Shown: positions 1-7,599 of the stretch, piece by piece
Layout: each line of letters opens with the position of its first letter
Numbering within the stretch: position 1 is the first letter of the stretch
NCBI GenBank assembly: GCA_031282985.1
Contig: JAITCR010000160.1
Coordinates: 1-29,026 of the forward strand
Direction: 5' to 3'
Length of the DNA stretch: 29,026 nucleotides
Source: Nitrososphaerota archaeon
Lineage (GTDB): Archaea > Thermoproteota > Bathyarchaeia > Bathyarchaeales > Bathycorpusculaceae
Notes under the pieces: generated by a model
The model's input: the letters and a program-made list of their open reading frames with translations, nothing else
Databases searched by the model: none
Told to the model about the DNA's origin: nothing
Position numbers and translations under genes: made by a program

Positions 1-1
1 A

Positions 2-118
2 AATAATTGTTGGATTAGACTAAAAGGTTTTGTGAAAAAAGTGGTGATGGTTGCTGCTGGTTTGATATGTTATAACATTGGAGCAATAAGGTCTTACTTG
101 TTGGTGGTAAAAGTCTAA
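2..118 (+). pseudogene. C-terminal tail of a possible transposase (cut by window edge)
   Basis: An open frame enters from the left edge and stops with TAA at 116-118, giving a 38-residue tail. It has a basic start (RLKGFVKK), a hydrophobic helix (VVMVAAGLICYNIGAIRSYL) and a short end. This basic-helix pattern with a YN pair resembles the extreme C-terminus of DDE transposases of the IS4/IS5 type, where the last helix often contains a YN pair. Too little is visible to name a family, and it could be the end of an unrelated small protein. Whether the gene is intact outside the window cannot be seen. Confidence 0.35.
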
Positions 119-504
119 AAATAATAAGTAAGTACTGGGGCTAATACAACGAGCGTGGTGATAGAGTATCTTGAAGTAGCAAAACACCCATCAATAGCAC
201 ATACGTACTAGGCCCAGAAACTTGCCCAAAATAAACAATAACAAACAAAAGATAAAAATTTAATTGTGCACACCTCTACACAACATAAAAAGAAAAAATA
301 TTACAGAATAACCGTTGGCTATTGAAGAATACAGCCATTACAACATAAACAATTGCATTATTCAGCAATTATTATTGAGGACAGGTTCTTACTGAATACA
401 GGTTCTTATTCCTTTGCTTACCGCCGGCATTGTTTTTGGGTTTTGCCTGATTTTCGATTATGGCCGCACACTTCAAAACGAAATTGATACAACTTTATGA
501 GATG
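119..504. other. AT-rich intergenic stretch with no gene seen
   Basis: No credible reading frame, tRNA or hairpin terminator was found. The only structure recognised is a pair of 11-base direct repeats at 381-391 and 398-408, listed separately. Several A/T runs could serve as a TATA element for the downstream XRE gene, but none stands out at a convincing distance. Confidence 0.5.
381..408. repeat. Direct repeat pair ACAGGTTCTTA upstream of XRE gene
   Basis: The 11-mer ACAGGTTCTTA occurs at 381-391 and again at 398-408, a start-to-start distance of 17 bases, about 100 bases upstream of the XRE regulator start. Tandem identical sites close to a small HTH regulator are typical of operator repeats, so this is a candidate binding site for that regulator. 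The role is inference. Confidence 0.45.
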
Positions 505-822
505 ATGACCGTGACAATTATTTTACGACTTGACAGAGTTATGGCAGATAGAAAAATGGCCCTAAATGAACTTACCGAAAAAGTAGGAATTACAAACGTG
601 AACCTATCAAACATTAAGACAGGAAAAATCAGTGCAATTCGTTTTTCCACACTTAACACCATATGCGATGTTTTGAAATGTCAAATAGGTGACATACCCA
701 AATACAAACAGTCAACAAGTGAAAAGGCAAAAGAAGAAATAAACACAAATGAGGGAAAAAAGAAAAACAGAGCGTTACACACTTTCCATTACAATCCCTG
801 TGGTTCGAACTGGCTGTTGTAG
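505..822 (+). CDS. Small XRE/Cro-family HTH regulator
   Basis: This is a DNA-binding protein of the short XRE type (YozG-like). The conserved part runs from about MTVTIILRLDRVMADRKM through the HTH (LNELTEKVGI-TNVNLSNIKTGK-ISAIRFSTLNTICDVLKCQIGDI). An upstream ATG at 460 would add 15 residues with no family resemblance, so the ATG at 505 is preferred; ATG at 502 and GTG at 511 are equally possible. Family members usually end soon after the GDI(x)EY motif. Here the frame runs on for about 40 charged residues and overlaps the 3' end of the convergent ABC gene by 34 bases, as if the original stop was lost. Its targets are unknown; the neighbouring exporter is one possibility. Confidence 0.8.
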   Translation: MTVTIILRLDRVMADRKMALNELTEKVGITNVNLSNIKTGKISAIRFSTLNTICDVLKCQIGDIPKYKQSTSEKAKEEINTNEGKKKNRALHTFHYNPCGSNWLL

Positions 823-2672
823 AGTTCTGCATAGAACCCTCCTCTTGTAAGAAGTTCAGTGTGGTTTCCGCTCTCAATGATATCTCCGTCTTTCATGACA
901 AGAATCAGGTCAGCGTTTCGTATAGTGGAAAGCCTGTGTGCTATGACAAAGGATGTTCTTCCATGGGTCAGTTTATCCATTGCCCCCTGTACAATTCTTT
1001 CGGTGCGAGTGTCCACAGAGCTTGTTGCCTCATCTAGGATTAATAAGGGTGCGTTTTGGATCATAGCACGGGCGATGGTGACGAGTTGTTTTTGGCCTGC
1101 TGATAGATTTGCTTTGTCGTTTAGCACGGTGTCATAGTCATTTGGTAGAGTTCGTATAAATTGGTGAATGCCAACTGCTTTGCAAACGGTGATAACTTGT
1201 TCATCGGTAACGCCTTGTTTGCTGTAGATAATGTTTTCTTTTATGGTTCCCTCGAAGAGCCAAGTGTCTTGTAATACCATGCAGAATTGATCATGTACAG
1301 TTTCCCTTGTAACTTGGTTAGTAGGTATGCCGTCTATACAAATCTCGCCGGCATCAACTTCATAGAAACGCATTAGCAAGTTTACCATGGTTGTTTTTCC
1401 CGCACCTGTAGGTCCAACTATGGCAATTTTTTGTCCAGCTTTTACTTTTGCGGAAAAATCGTTAATGATGGTTTTTCCCGGTTCATAGCCGAAATGGACG
1501 CTTTTGAATTCAACGTCACCTCTTATTTTTTCTAATTTTTTTAGTTTCTGGCGTTCATTAGTTAATTCTTCTTCGCTTAAAAATTCAAAGACACGCTCAC
1601 TTGCAGCTGCGGTTATTTGTAATTGCTGCATAGATTGAGCTACCTGGGTTAAGGGTTGTGTGAATAGACGGATGTATATCATAAACGCAACGATAACACC
1701 GAAGTCAATTGTACCATTCATAGTCAATACTGCGCCAACTACACAGACAGCTACGTATCCAAAGTTTCCGATAAAAATCATAAGAGGCATCATTAAACCA
1801 GACATGAATTGAGATTTCCATCCACACTCGTAGAGAGAACTATTTATATGCTCAAAGGTTTTTTTTGCACTTTTACCACCGTTGTAAACTTTGACAACAT
1901 TGTGACCTGAATAAACTTCTTCAATATGACCATTAATACTTCCAAGACCTCGCTGTTGTGCTATAAAGTGTTTCTGAGATTTTGACATTATAAGCATCAT
2001 CAACACAAATCCAATAACAGAAGCACCTATTGCCGTTAGGGCCATGAGCCAGTTTGTAATAAACATCATTATCATAGAACCAATAAACAAAGCAAGAGCT
2101 CTAACCAAATTATCAAGACTCTGATTAAGCGTCTGCCCTATAATATCAACATCATTAGTTACACGGCTAAGAACATCACCATAGCTTGTTTTATCAAAAT
2201 ATTTGAAAGGTAACTTGTTAATTTTCTGCGAAATATCTGTACGCATATTTTTAGATATTTTAGCAGTCACAGTTGCCATTATGTAATTTTCTATAAAGCT
2301 GAAAACAGTTGAGCATGCATACAAGAAAACAAGCAACATACCTATACCAAACACGACGTTAAGATCAATTGCACCAAGCATAGGAGTTCCATTTATCACT
2401 GCAGGAAGCCCTTTTATAATCTCATTTGTCATATCTTTTATTTTATCAGGGCCAATAATTACAAACACTGCACTCAAAGCGGCAAGAACAAGCGCAGTTA
2501 CAATAGTAGGCAAATAATTTTTACAATAGCTTAGAAGCTTACCCCAAGTCTTTTTAAAATCCTTGGCCTTCTCAGTAGAACCCATACCAGAATTCCCACC
2601 AAAACCACCTGCAAAACCTTTGTTTTGTCCTCTATTATTACTACTACTGCGGTTGTCATCATTTTCACTCAT
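789..2672 (-). CDS. ABC exporter half-transporter, consensus ATP site subunit
   Basis: Fused membrane and ATPase protein (627 residues) of the multidrug/lipid exporter type. A Gly/Asn-rich N-terminal stretch (about 1-40) precedes six membrane helices (about 55-330). The nucleotide-binding domain has Walker A GPTGAGKT (420-427), Walker B with catalytic E548 (LILDEATSSVD) and switch H579. Its signature is LSAGQ (523-527), with Ala for the usual second Gly. It therefore supplies an intact Walker A/B/His set but a weakened signature, the pattern of the active partner in heterodimeric exporters. It overlaps the upstream half-transporter by 8 bases, with a GGAGG ribosome site inside that gene, so the pair is translated together. 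The Gly-rich N-terminus followed by EKAKDFK resembles Firmicutes homologues. Substrate unknown. Confidence 0.93.
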   Translation of the reverse strand: MSENDDNRSSSNNRGQNKGFAGGFGGNSGMGSTEKAKDFKKTWGKLLSYCKNYLPTIVTALVLAALSAVFVIIGPDKIKDMTNEIIKGLPAVINGTPMLGAIDLNVVFGIGMLLVFLYACSTVFSFIENYIMATVTAKISKNMRTDISQKINKLPFKYFDKTSYGDVLSRVTNDVDIIGQTLNQSLDNLVRALALFIGSMIMMFITNWLMALTAIGASVIGFVLMMLIMSKSQKHFIAQQRGLGSINGHIEEVYSGHNVVKVYNGGKSAKKTFEHINSSLYECGWKSQFMSGLMMPLMIFIGNFGYVAVCVVGAVLTMNGTIDFGVIVAFMIYIRLFTQPLTQVAQSMQQLQITAAASERVFEFLSEEELTNERQKLKKLEKIRGDVEFKSVHFGYEPGKTIINDFSAKVKAGQKIAIVGPTGAGKTTMVNLLMRFYEVDAGEICIDGIPTNQVTRETVHDQFCMVLQDTWLFEGTIKENIIYSKQGVTDEQVITVCKAVGIHQFIRTLPNDYDTVLNDKANLSAGQKQLVTIARAMIQNAPLLILDEATSSVDTRTERIVQGAMDKLTHGRTSFVIAHRLSTIRNADLILVMKDGDIIESGNHTELLTRGGFYAELYNSQFEPQGL

Positions 2673-4428
2673 GGTTCAACTCCTCCTCACTTAATTGGGA
2701 CATTGCGATTTCTTTATACACCGCACAATCACGAAGCAGTTCTCGATGTGTTCCTTTCTCAACAATTTTGCCTTCATCAAGCACAATAATTTGATCAGCA
2801 TCCATAATTGTGCCAATTCTTTGCGCAACAATTATGGTAGTTACTCCAGCAGTTTCTTGCCTCAATTTACGACGCAAAACACGATCTGTCTTATAATCCA
2901 ACGCCGAGAAAGAATCATCAAAAATATAGATTTCAGGTTTACGACATACCGCACGAGCGATAGCAAGACGCTGTTTCTGACCCCCAGACACGTTCGCACC
3001 ACCTTGCGAGATAGACGCACTATAACCATTTTCCATTTTTTCAACAAAATCCGCACCCTGCGCAATTTGAACAGCCTTTTTAACCTCATCACTGCTAAAT
3101 TGGTCACCACCATTGTCGCCGTAGGCAACATTTGATTCTACTGTTCCTTTAAACAACACTGCCTTCTGGGGCACATACCCTATTTTGTTGTAGAGAACAT
3201 CCATCTGGTAATCCTTTACATTTACACCGTCTACTAACACTTCGCCCTCTGTTACATCAAAGAATCGTGGAATAAGATTGACCAATGTTGACTTACCGCT
3301 TCCAGTAGAGCCTATGAAGGCAACAGTTTCGCCCTGCTTTGTTGTAAAACTTATATCTTCAAGGACACACCCTGCTGCATCTGGATAGCGGAAACTTACA
3401 TGATTAAATGTAACCACACCTGTAAGTCCAGGTTTTCCCGCGGTTTCTTTTCCGCCAACAATACGGGGGTCAGTATCAAGAACTTCATTGATACGTTTTG
3501 CAGAAACACTAGCACGAGGTAACATTATAAATATTATTACCAGCAGCATAAAGGCCATAATTACTTGCATAGCATATTGAGAAAAAACAACCATGTTAGT
3601 AAACACAGTTAATTTATCCACAGCTTGTGCTGCATCAATTAAATATGCACCTATCCAATAAATTGCAAGAGAGAGTCCATTTAACATTGCCAATAAAACA
3701 GGCATTAGCATTGCCATGGCCCGATTTGTAAACATTTGAGTACCTGTAAGCTCTCGGTTTGCTGCTTCAAATTTAGCTTCCTGATAATCCTCAGCATTAT
3801 ATGCACGAACCACACGCAAACCCGTAAGGTTTTCTCTTGTGACACGAGTTACATCATCGGTAAGGGTTTGCATTTTTTTGAATTTTGGTATGACAAATAC
3901 CATAAGCACGACAACCATGGATAACACAATTAAAACAGCCACACCGGTGGCCATGGACCATTCAAAACCTTTTCCAGCAATTTTAGTTACCGCCCACACG
4001 GCCATGATGGGTGCTTTTATGACTAATTGAAGGGCAATTACTATGAGCATTTGAACTTGTGTAATATCGTTTGTAGAGCGCGTAATTAGACTTGAGGTTG
4101 AAAAACGGTTAATTTCTTCCATTGAAAAGGATTCAACTTTGTTAAATAGCAAGCTACGTAGTCGCTGTGAAAATGATGCGCCGATACGTGCCGCGAAATA
4201 TCCAACGATAATTGCAGCTGCAAGGCTACATATGGCACATATGATCATGTATCCGCCGGTAAGCCAAATTTCGCTCAGGGCACTTCCAGGTGTTTGAACA
4301 AGTAGAGTAATTTTCGCCATATAGTCAGGCAGTTTGAGATCAAGCCATACTTGTGTGATAATAAATATTAAACTAATGCCTATTAGGAACCATTCAGTTT
4401 TTTTCAAATATTTCAAGATTTTAAGCAT
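2665..4428 (-). CDS. ABC exporter half-transporter, degenerate ATP site subunit
   Basis: 587-residue fused permease-ATPase with six membrane helices (about 15-305) and one nucleotide-binding domain. Walker A is GSTGSGKS (about 371-378) and the signature is VSGGQ (about 480). At Walker B the catalytic Glu is replaced by Asp (FDDSFSALD, D505), and the switch His is Gln (VAQRI, Q536). These substitutions mark the degenerate-site subunit of heterodimeric exporters such as TM287/288 and LmrCD. Combined with the partner's LSAGQ signature they form the inactive site, while this subunit's intact VSGGQ completes the partner's active site. It follows marR with a 68-base gap that contains a candidate operator; AGAGGG before the ATG is a fair ribosome site. 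Confidence 0.93.
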   Translation of the reverse strand: MLKILKYLKKTEWFLIGISLIFIITQVWLDLKLPDYMAKITLLVQTPGSALSEIWLTGGYMIICAICSLAAAIIVGYFAARIGASFSQRLRSLLFNKVESFSMEEINRFSTSSLITRSTNDITQVQMLIVIALQLVIKAPIMAVWAVTKIAGKGFEWSMATGVAVLIVLSMVVVLMVFVIPKFKKMQTLTDDVTRVTRENLTGLRVVRAYNAEDYQEAKFEAANRELTGTQMFTNRAMAMLMPVLLAMLNGLSLAIYWIGAYLIDAAQAVDKLTVFTNMVVFSQYAMQVIMAFMLLVIIFIMLPRASVSAKRINEVLDTDPRIVGGKETAGKPGLTGVVTFNHVSFRYPDAAGCVLEDISFTTKQGETVAFIGSTGSGKSTLVNLIPRFFDVTEGEVLVDGVNVKDYQMDVLYNKIGYVPQKAVLFKGTVESNVAYGDNGGDQFSSDEVKKAVQIAQGADFVEKMENGYSASISQGGANVSGGQKQRLAIARAVCRKPEIYIFDDSFSALDYKTDRVLRRKLRQETAGVTTIIVAQRIGTIMDADQIIVLDEGKIVEKGTHRELLRDCAVYKEIAMSQLSEEELNHE

Positions 4429-4443
4429 CAGTAACCCTCTACG

Positions 4444-4462
4444 TAAATAACACTATTATTTA
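4444..4462. promoter_or_regulatory. Candidate MarR operator before the ABC genes (7-5-7 inverted repeat)
   Basis: TAAATAA-cacta-TTATTTA is a perfect inverted repeat 16 bases upstream of the first ABC gene start at 4428. It contains the 12-mer TAACACTATTAT (4448-4459), which recurs at 4974-4985 in the marR promoter. A site shared by the regulator's own promoter and the promoter-proximal region of its target genes is the expected arrangement for an autoregulated MarR repressor. Confidence 0.55.
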
Positions 4463-4496
4463 GTAACTGCATTAGACATCTAAAATATAAACATAT

Positions 4497-4949
4497 TCAC
4501 ACTTTACCACCACTAGACCCATCAGGCACCACAGTAAAAAACAGCTCTGCCAACCGCCCAGTAATACGAACATACTCCTTTGCATCATACTCACCCAACA
4601 AAGCAAGCCTCTTTGCAACCACATCCACCGCAACACGATAATTCTTATCTGCCAAAAGCTTACCCTCCGAAGTAAGCCTAACCAAAATTTTCCTACGATC
4701 ACTAGCATCAATCTGCCGAGTAATCAACCCCTTCTTCTCCAGACTGTTCAACGCCATAGCAACCCTCGCAGTACTAACACACATAGCATGACCAATATCA
4801 CCCGGAAACACACAGCCACCATGAATAGCAACATAATGGAGAACAAAACCCTCACCCTGCACAGCCTCATCAATAGGTTTATTCAACCCATCCTTCATAA
4901 GCAACTGCGACTTATCTAAAAACTCAACCGCCAAAGCAGTGTAATCCAT
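4497..4949 (-). CDS. MarR-family transcriptional regulator
   Basis: Winged-helix repressor of about 150 residues, first gene of a marR-ABC-ABC cassette. The recognition region (FPGDIGHAMCVSTARVAMALNSLEKKGLI) is followed by the MarR wing signature DASDRRKILVRLTSEG. A longer frame reaches 5000, but the preferred start is the ATG at 4949 (MDYTALAVEF), because GGAGG lies 7 bases upstream and because the TATA box at 4982-4990 would place the transcript start inside the longer version. The sequence matches the Firmicutes type that precedes heterodimeric exporters. It probably represses itself and the exporter until a ligand, perhaps an exported compound, binds. Ligand unknown. Confidence 0.9.
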   Translation of the reverse strand: MDYTALAVEFLDKSQLLMKDGLNKPIDEAVQGEGFVLHYVAIHGGCVFPGDIGHAMCVSTARVAMALNSLEKKGLITRQIDASDRRKILVRLTSEGKLLADKNYRVAVDVVAKRLALLGEYDAKEYVRITGRLAELFFTVVPDGSSGGKV

Positions 4950-4973
4950 CAGGTATCCTCCCCCAACAATACC

Positions 4974-4992
4974 TAACACTATTATATAAATC
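4974..4992 (-). promoter_or_regulatory. marR promoter: TATA box overlapped by shared 12-mer
   Basis: Read on the minus strand the region contains TTTATATAA (4982-4990), a good archaeal TATA box placing transcription start near 4960, just upstream of the GGAGG at 4957-4961. The 12-mer shared with the ABC gap (TAACACTATTAT on the plus strand, 4974-4985) overlaps the TATA box, so a bound repressor would block TBP. Confidence 0.55.
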
Positions 4993-5006
4993 GTTATCAA
5001 CCAAAT

Positions 5007-5618
5007 TTACTCAGATTGACAAACACAAACAGTATTATCAATCACTCTACAAAGAACCTCAAAAACCTGATCAGCATTCAAATTATCAGTATCCAAAATA
5101 AAATCAAAAGGAGTAAAATCCTCACCCAAATTAAACCCATACAATTTTTTATAAATCACCTTTGTCTGAGTTTCTTTCTCCCTAAGAACTGCATAAGCCT
5201 GCTCAAAAGACATCTTATCACGCTCAGCTACCCTCGCCGCACGCTTATCAAAAGATGCCATCAACCAAATTTTAAAACCACCTTTAAGCAACCAAGGCAT
5301 AGTCCAACTATCAAGCAACACATCACCCAATTTCGCATAACTGAGCAGTTTACTATCAACTGCCTTATCAAACTGAGAATCATTAACACGTTTCTCTAGA
5401 AACTTTAAACCATCATGACTTTCCCACCAACCCTCACCAGTTATTTCATACCCATCCTCTTTAGCCAACTCTTTAAGAGCATCACCACCAGAATAACACT
5501 TTAGATTATACCTCTTTGCAATTTTCTTAGAAAGAGTACTCTTACCTGTACCAGCCATTCCAGAAATACAAAGAAGGAGAGGTTTACGAGCAATACACTG
5601 AATGTTATCTACAGACAT
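5007..5618 (-). CDS. cmk: Cytidylate kinase, archaeal type
   Basis: 203-residue P-loop kinase that phosphorylates CMP/dCMP to the diphosphate. The P-loop is GMAGTGKSTL near residue 20, followed by a short NMP-binding region (YSGGDALKELA) and a lid with Arg residues (KRAARVAERDKM). The archaeal cmk family is typically found downstream of secY and the DUF106 gene, and here it follows DUF106 by 12 bases. AGGGG lies 9 bases before the ATG. It is separated from marR by only 57 bases but that gene has its own promoter. Confidence 0.88.
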   Translation of the reverse strand: MSVDNIQCIARKPLLLCISGMAGTGKSTLSKKIAKRYNLKCYSGGDALKELAKEDGYEITGEGWWESHDGLKFLEKRVNDSQFDKAVDSKLLSYAKLGDVLLDSWTMPWLLKGGFKIWLMASFDKRAARVAERDKMSFEQAYAVLREKETQTKVIYKKLYGFNLGEDFTPFDFILDTDNLNADQVFEVLCRVIDNTVCVCQSE

Positions 5619-5630
5619 TCACTAAAACCC

Positions 5631-6107
5631 CTACCACTCAATAGGTAACGTACCCAAAACACGCTGTAACAATGTGGAGACGAAAAAGGACATAGGCAGA
5701 TACCAATAGAAATAACTAAGACCATTTTCAAAACCAGGCAAATAAGCTACAGGAACACCAAGAAAATATGGACGTAATACATACAAAGGAATAAAAACAA
5801 AAAAAGATAGAACCATAGTCACCATTTGTGGTTTCATCATTTTAGTGTTTAGAGCAGCAATTTGCGAATCTTTTTTCTTCAATTTTTCAAGCTGTTTTTG
5901 ATCATTAGCACGCGCAGCATCCATACGCGCCTTATTATGATCAGACACTTCTTTTCTGATTGAACGATAATTATCCCAACCGATAAAGTGGTTAATAACT
6001 ACCCGATTGATAGACTGACTAACGAATGTCATTACAAACGCAACAGCCATGAGGAGTACTGTCGCGTATGGTACAACTGTAAGCAATGATAAATCTGCCA
6101 TGCTCAT
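5631..6107 (-). CDS. DUF106 / EMC3-like membrane insertase (Oxa1 superfamily)
   Basis: 158-residue membrane protein with one N-terminal helix (about 8-30), a charged cytoplasmic coiled coil (KARMDAARANDQKQLEKLKKKDSQI, about 58-84) and two further helices (about 94-112 and 128-150). This topology, and the MKPQMV segment before the second helix, are those of archaeal DUF106 proteins, relatives of YidC/Oxa1, Get1 and EMC3 that help insert membrane proteins beside SecY. An in-frame TGA lies directly before the ATG, fixing the upstream limit; the second Met (codon 3) is a possible start. It is normally co-transcribed with secY, but here an opposing gene and a terminator lie between them. Confidence 0.88.
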   Translation of the reverse strand: MSMADLSLLTVVPYATVLLMAVAFVMTFVSQSINRVVINHFIGWDNYRSIRKEVSDHNKARMDAARANDQKQLEKLKKKDSQIAALNTKMMKPQMVTMVLSFFVFIPLYVLRPYFLGVPVAYLPGFENGLSYFYWYLPMSFFVSTLLQRVLGTLPIEW

Positions 6108-6147
6108 TCACTTGAATACTTATTGTGTATGCGTATCCTCCTTCCTT

Positions 6148-6156
6148 GTTTATAAC
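6148..6156 (-). promoter_or_regulatory. Probable promoter of the DUF106-cmk unit
   Basis: On the minus strand GTTATAAAC lies 41-49 bases upstream of the DUF106 start, preceded by an A-rich stretch with ACG. A start of transcription about 25 bases downstream (near 6127) leaves a leader of about 20 bases. This gives the two genes a promoter of their own now that they are cut off from secY. Confidence 0.45.
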
Positions 6157-6234
6157 CGTTTTTACTGGTTCTACCCACAACTCAAAGATTAGCTGCCCTC
6201 AAAATATGCCTACCTTAAAATCAAACAAAAACAG

Positions 6235-6278
6235 CTTCAGTTAGATAACATGAATTAGGTAGTTATTAAAAGCTGAAG
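6235..6278. repeat. Nested inverted repeat between DUF106 and the nuclease-like gene
   Basis: CTTCAG (6235-6240) pairs with CTGAAG (6273-6278), and inside it ATAAC (6245-6249) pairs with GTTAT (6262-6266). The two nested arms lie just upstream of the plus-strand gene at 6302. It could be an operator or an insertion scar. No protein is known to bind it. Confidence 0.4.
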
Positions 6279-6301
6279 TTACATAAATAAAGAGACAAAT
6301 A

Positions 6302-7561
6302 ATGGTAACTGATAATTTACAATTTTTACTGGCAAAGTTTGTAAGAACTAACGCTAACATACCTGATATACAATGGGACAGAAGAATTAGTCCACGGTTA
6401 CTGTTTGATCCTTACTCAAAAGAGTATGAAGAAAAAAAGAAAACAGCACACTACTTTTTGCTTGCCGCATCTATTTCGGACGATCAAATGGTAGGTTTTT
6501 CAGAAAACGCCAGAAACCTGCTCATTAACTTACATGAAAAATTTGGAACCACACGACTATTTGAAAACACCAAGCCACACCTTTTTGGCGAAGAAATCAT
6601 AAAATACAGTTTTTATAATTATCTTGGCCCACGCAAAGAAGCTATCCCTGAAACTTTAGCGGCAGTAAACATTTTTGTCAAATTCAAAGCTGAAAGAGAT
6701 TTAATACGGTACTCATTAAAATTTGCCAAACCTAAAAATTTTGTTGAAGAATTAACCAGAAGCATGGAACAAATGAGAGGCATCTATAAAAACAAAGCGT
6801 GGACATACATGCGCTGGATGGTACGACCAGAACCTGACCTTGAAATCTTTAAACAATACTCACCCAAAGACTTACTAATACCCTTAACAAGGGAAACCGT
6901 TAGTGTCGCAACAAGTTTAGGCTTAATAAATTCCGCTACACCCTACGTATGGAAAGATGAGAACACCATACAAAAAACACAACTAAGAATCACAGAATAC
7001 GTCAAAAAAATATTTCCAGTTGACCCTACAAAAGCAGATTACCCATTTTTCCTTTTAGGCAGATGGCTTAAACGCAAAAACTTTAACCGAAGCACTCTAA
7101 AAGAGGCATTACAATTTTTTGAACAAATTCAAAAAGTTACAGGCCAACCACAAGCAGAGCAGCAAAAACTAAATCGTTACAAAAGCGGTTGGGAAAAAGA
7201 AACCGCACGAATGCTAATGCAGATGCACATTTCTTTTGGTTATGAAACAATTACTTTCCCACTACCAGGAGACAAATACACACCAGATTTTATTTTAGAT
7301 AAAGAAATTAACGGCAGAAAAATTGTTCTTGAACCACATTACGAAATGAACCTTAAACAATCCTCAAAATATTCCCTATTCAAACAAACATATGGACACA
7401 AATTCATGCTTATTTTACTTTTAAAAAACGATTTAATATCATTCTTCAACAAAAGAAACATACTCACAAACGACGTATGTGATGATGTATGGCCAATAGA
7501 ATTTGTCGGCTTACTTATAGACAAAATAAAAACAGGCGAATACGAACAAGACAAAAAATAA
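6302..7561 (+). CDS. HhH-GPD/DUF2400-like region fused to PD-(D/E)XK-like nuclease domain
   Basis: 419-residue soluble protein with two recognisable parts. Residues about 25-260 resemble the DUF2400/TIGR02757 branch of the helix-hairpin-helix DNA glycosylase fold: RWMVR at 171-175 and SPKDLLIPL ending at 195, followed by VATSLGL. In glycosylases and DUF2400 the next residues include an Asp-Thr-His; here they read TRET (196-199), so the usual Asp is missing. Residues about 295-400 have the order of a PD-(D/E)XK nuclease: a helix with SGWEKETARML, PD at 328-329, then VLEPH with E344 and H346 where the family usually has ExK, then an amphipathic helix and a hydrophobic strand (KFMLILLL). It may act on DNA. 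The gene opposes the secY operon and takes the place where adk is often found. Function unknown. Confidence 0.55.
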   Translation: MVTDNLQFLLAKFVRTNANIPDIQWDRRISPRLLFDPYSKEYEEKKKTAHYFLLAASISDDQMVGFSENARNLLINLHEKFGTTRLFENTKPHLFGEEIIKYSFYNYLGPRKEAIPETLAAVNIFVKFKAERDLIRYSLKFAKPKNFVEELTRSMEQMRGIYKNKAWTYMRWMVRPEPDLEIFKQYSPKDLLIPLTRETVSVATSLGLINSATPYVWKDENTIQKTQLRITEYVKKIFPVDPTKADYPFFLLGRWLKRKNFNRSTLKEALQFFEQIQKVTGQPQAEQQKLNRYKSGWEKETARMLMQMHISFGYETITFPLPGDKYTPDFILDKEINGRKIVLEPHYEMNLKQSSKYSLFKQTYGHKFMLILLLKNDLISFFNKRNILTNDVCDDVWPIEFVGLLIDKIKTGEYEQDKK

Positions 7562-7577
7562 AATAAAATAAAAATTG

Positions 7578-7592
7578 AGGCTAAAAAAGCCT
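7578..7592 (-). terminator. Hairpin and U-rich terminator after secY
   Basis: AGGCT-aaaaa-AGCCT forms a short stem-loop between the converging 3' ends of secY and the nuclease-like gene. On the minus strand it is followed by a long T-rich run (from 7577 down into the stop region near 7555), which suits archaeal U-tract termination of the ribosomal/secY transcript. On the plus strand no T-run follows. Confidence 0.55.
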
Positions 7593-7599
7593 GTTAGGG

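Noticed and set aside
2862..3135. Frames opposite and overlapping the ABC transporter gene
   Set aside because: They shadow the well-supported ABC coding region with low-complexity content and no family resemblance.
6137..6141. GGAGG on the minus strand upstream of DUF106 as ribosome site
   Set aside because: About 30 bases from the ATG and between the TATA box and the expected transcript start; an in-frame stop directly before the ATG rules out a longer protein.
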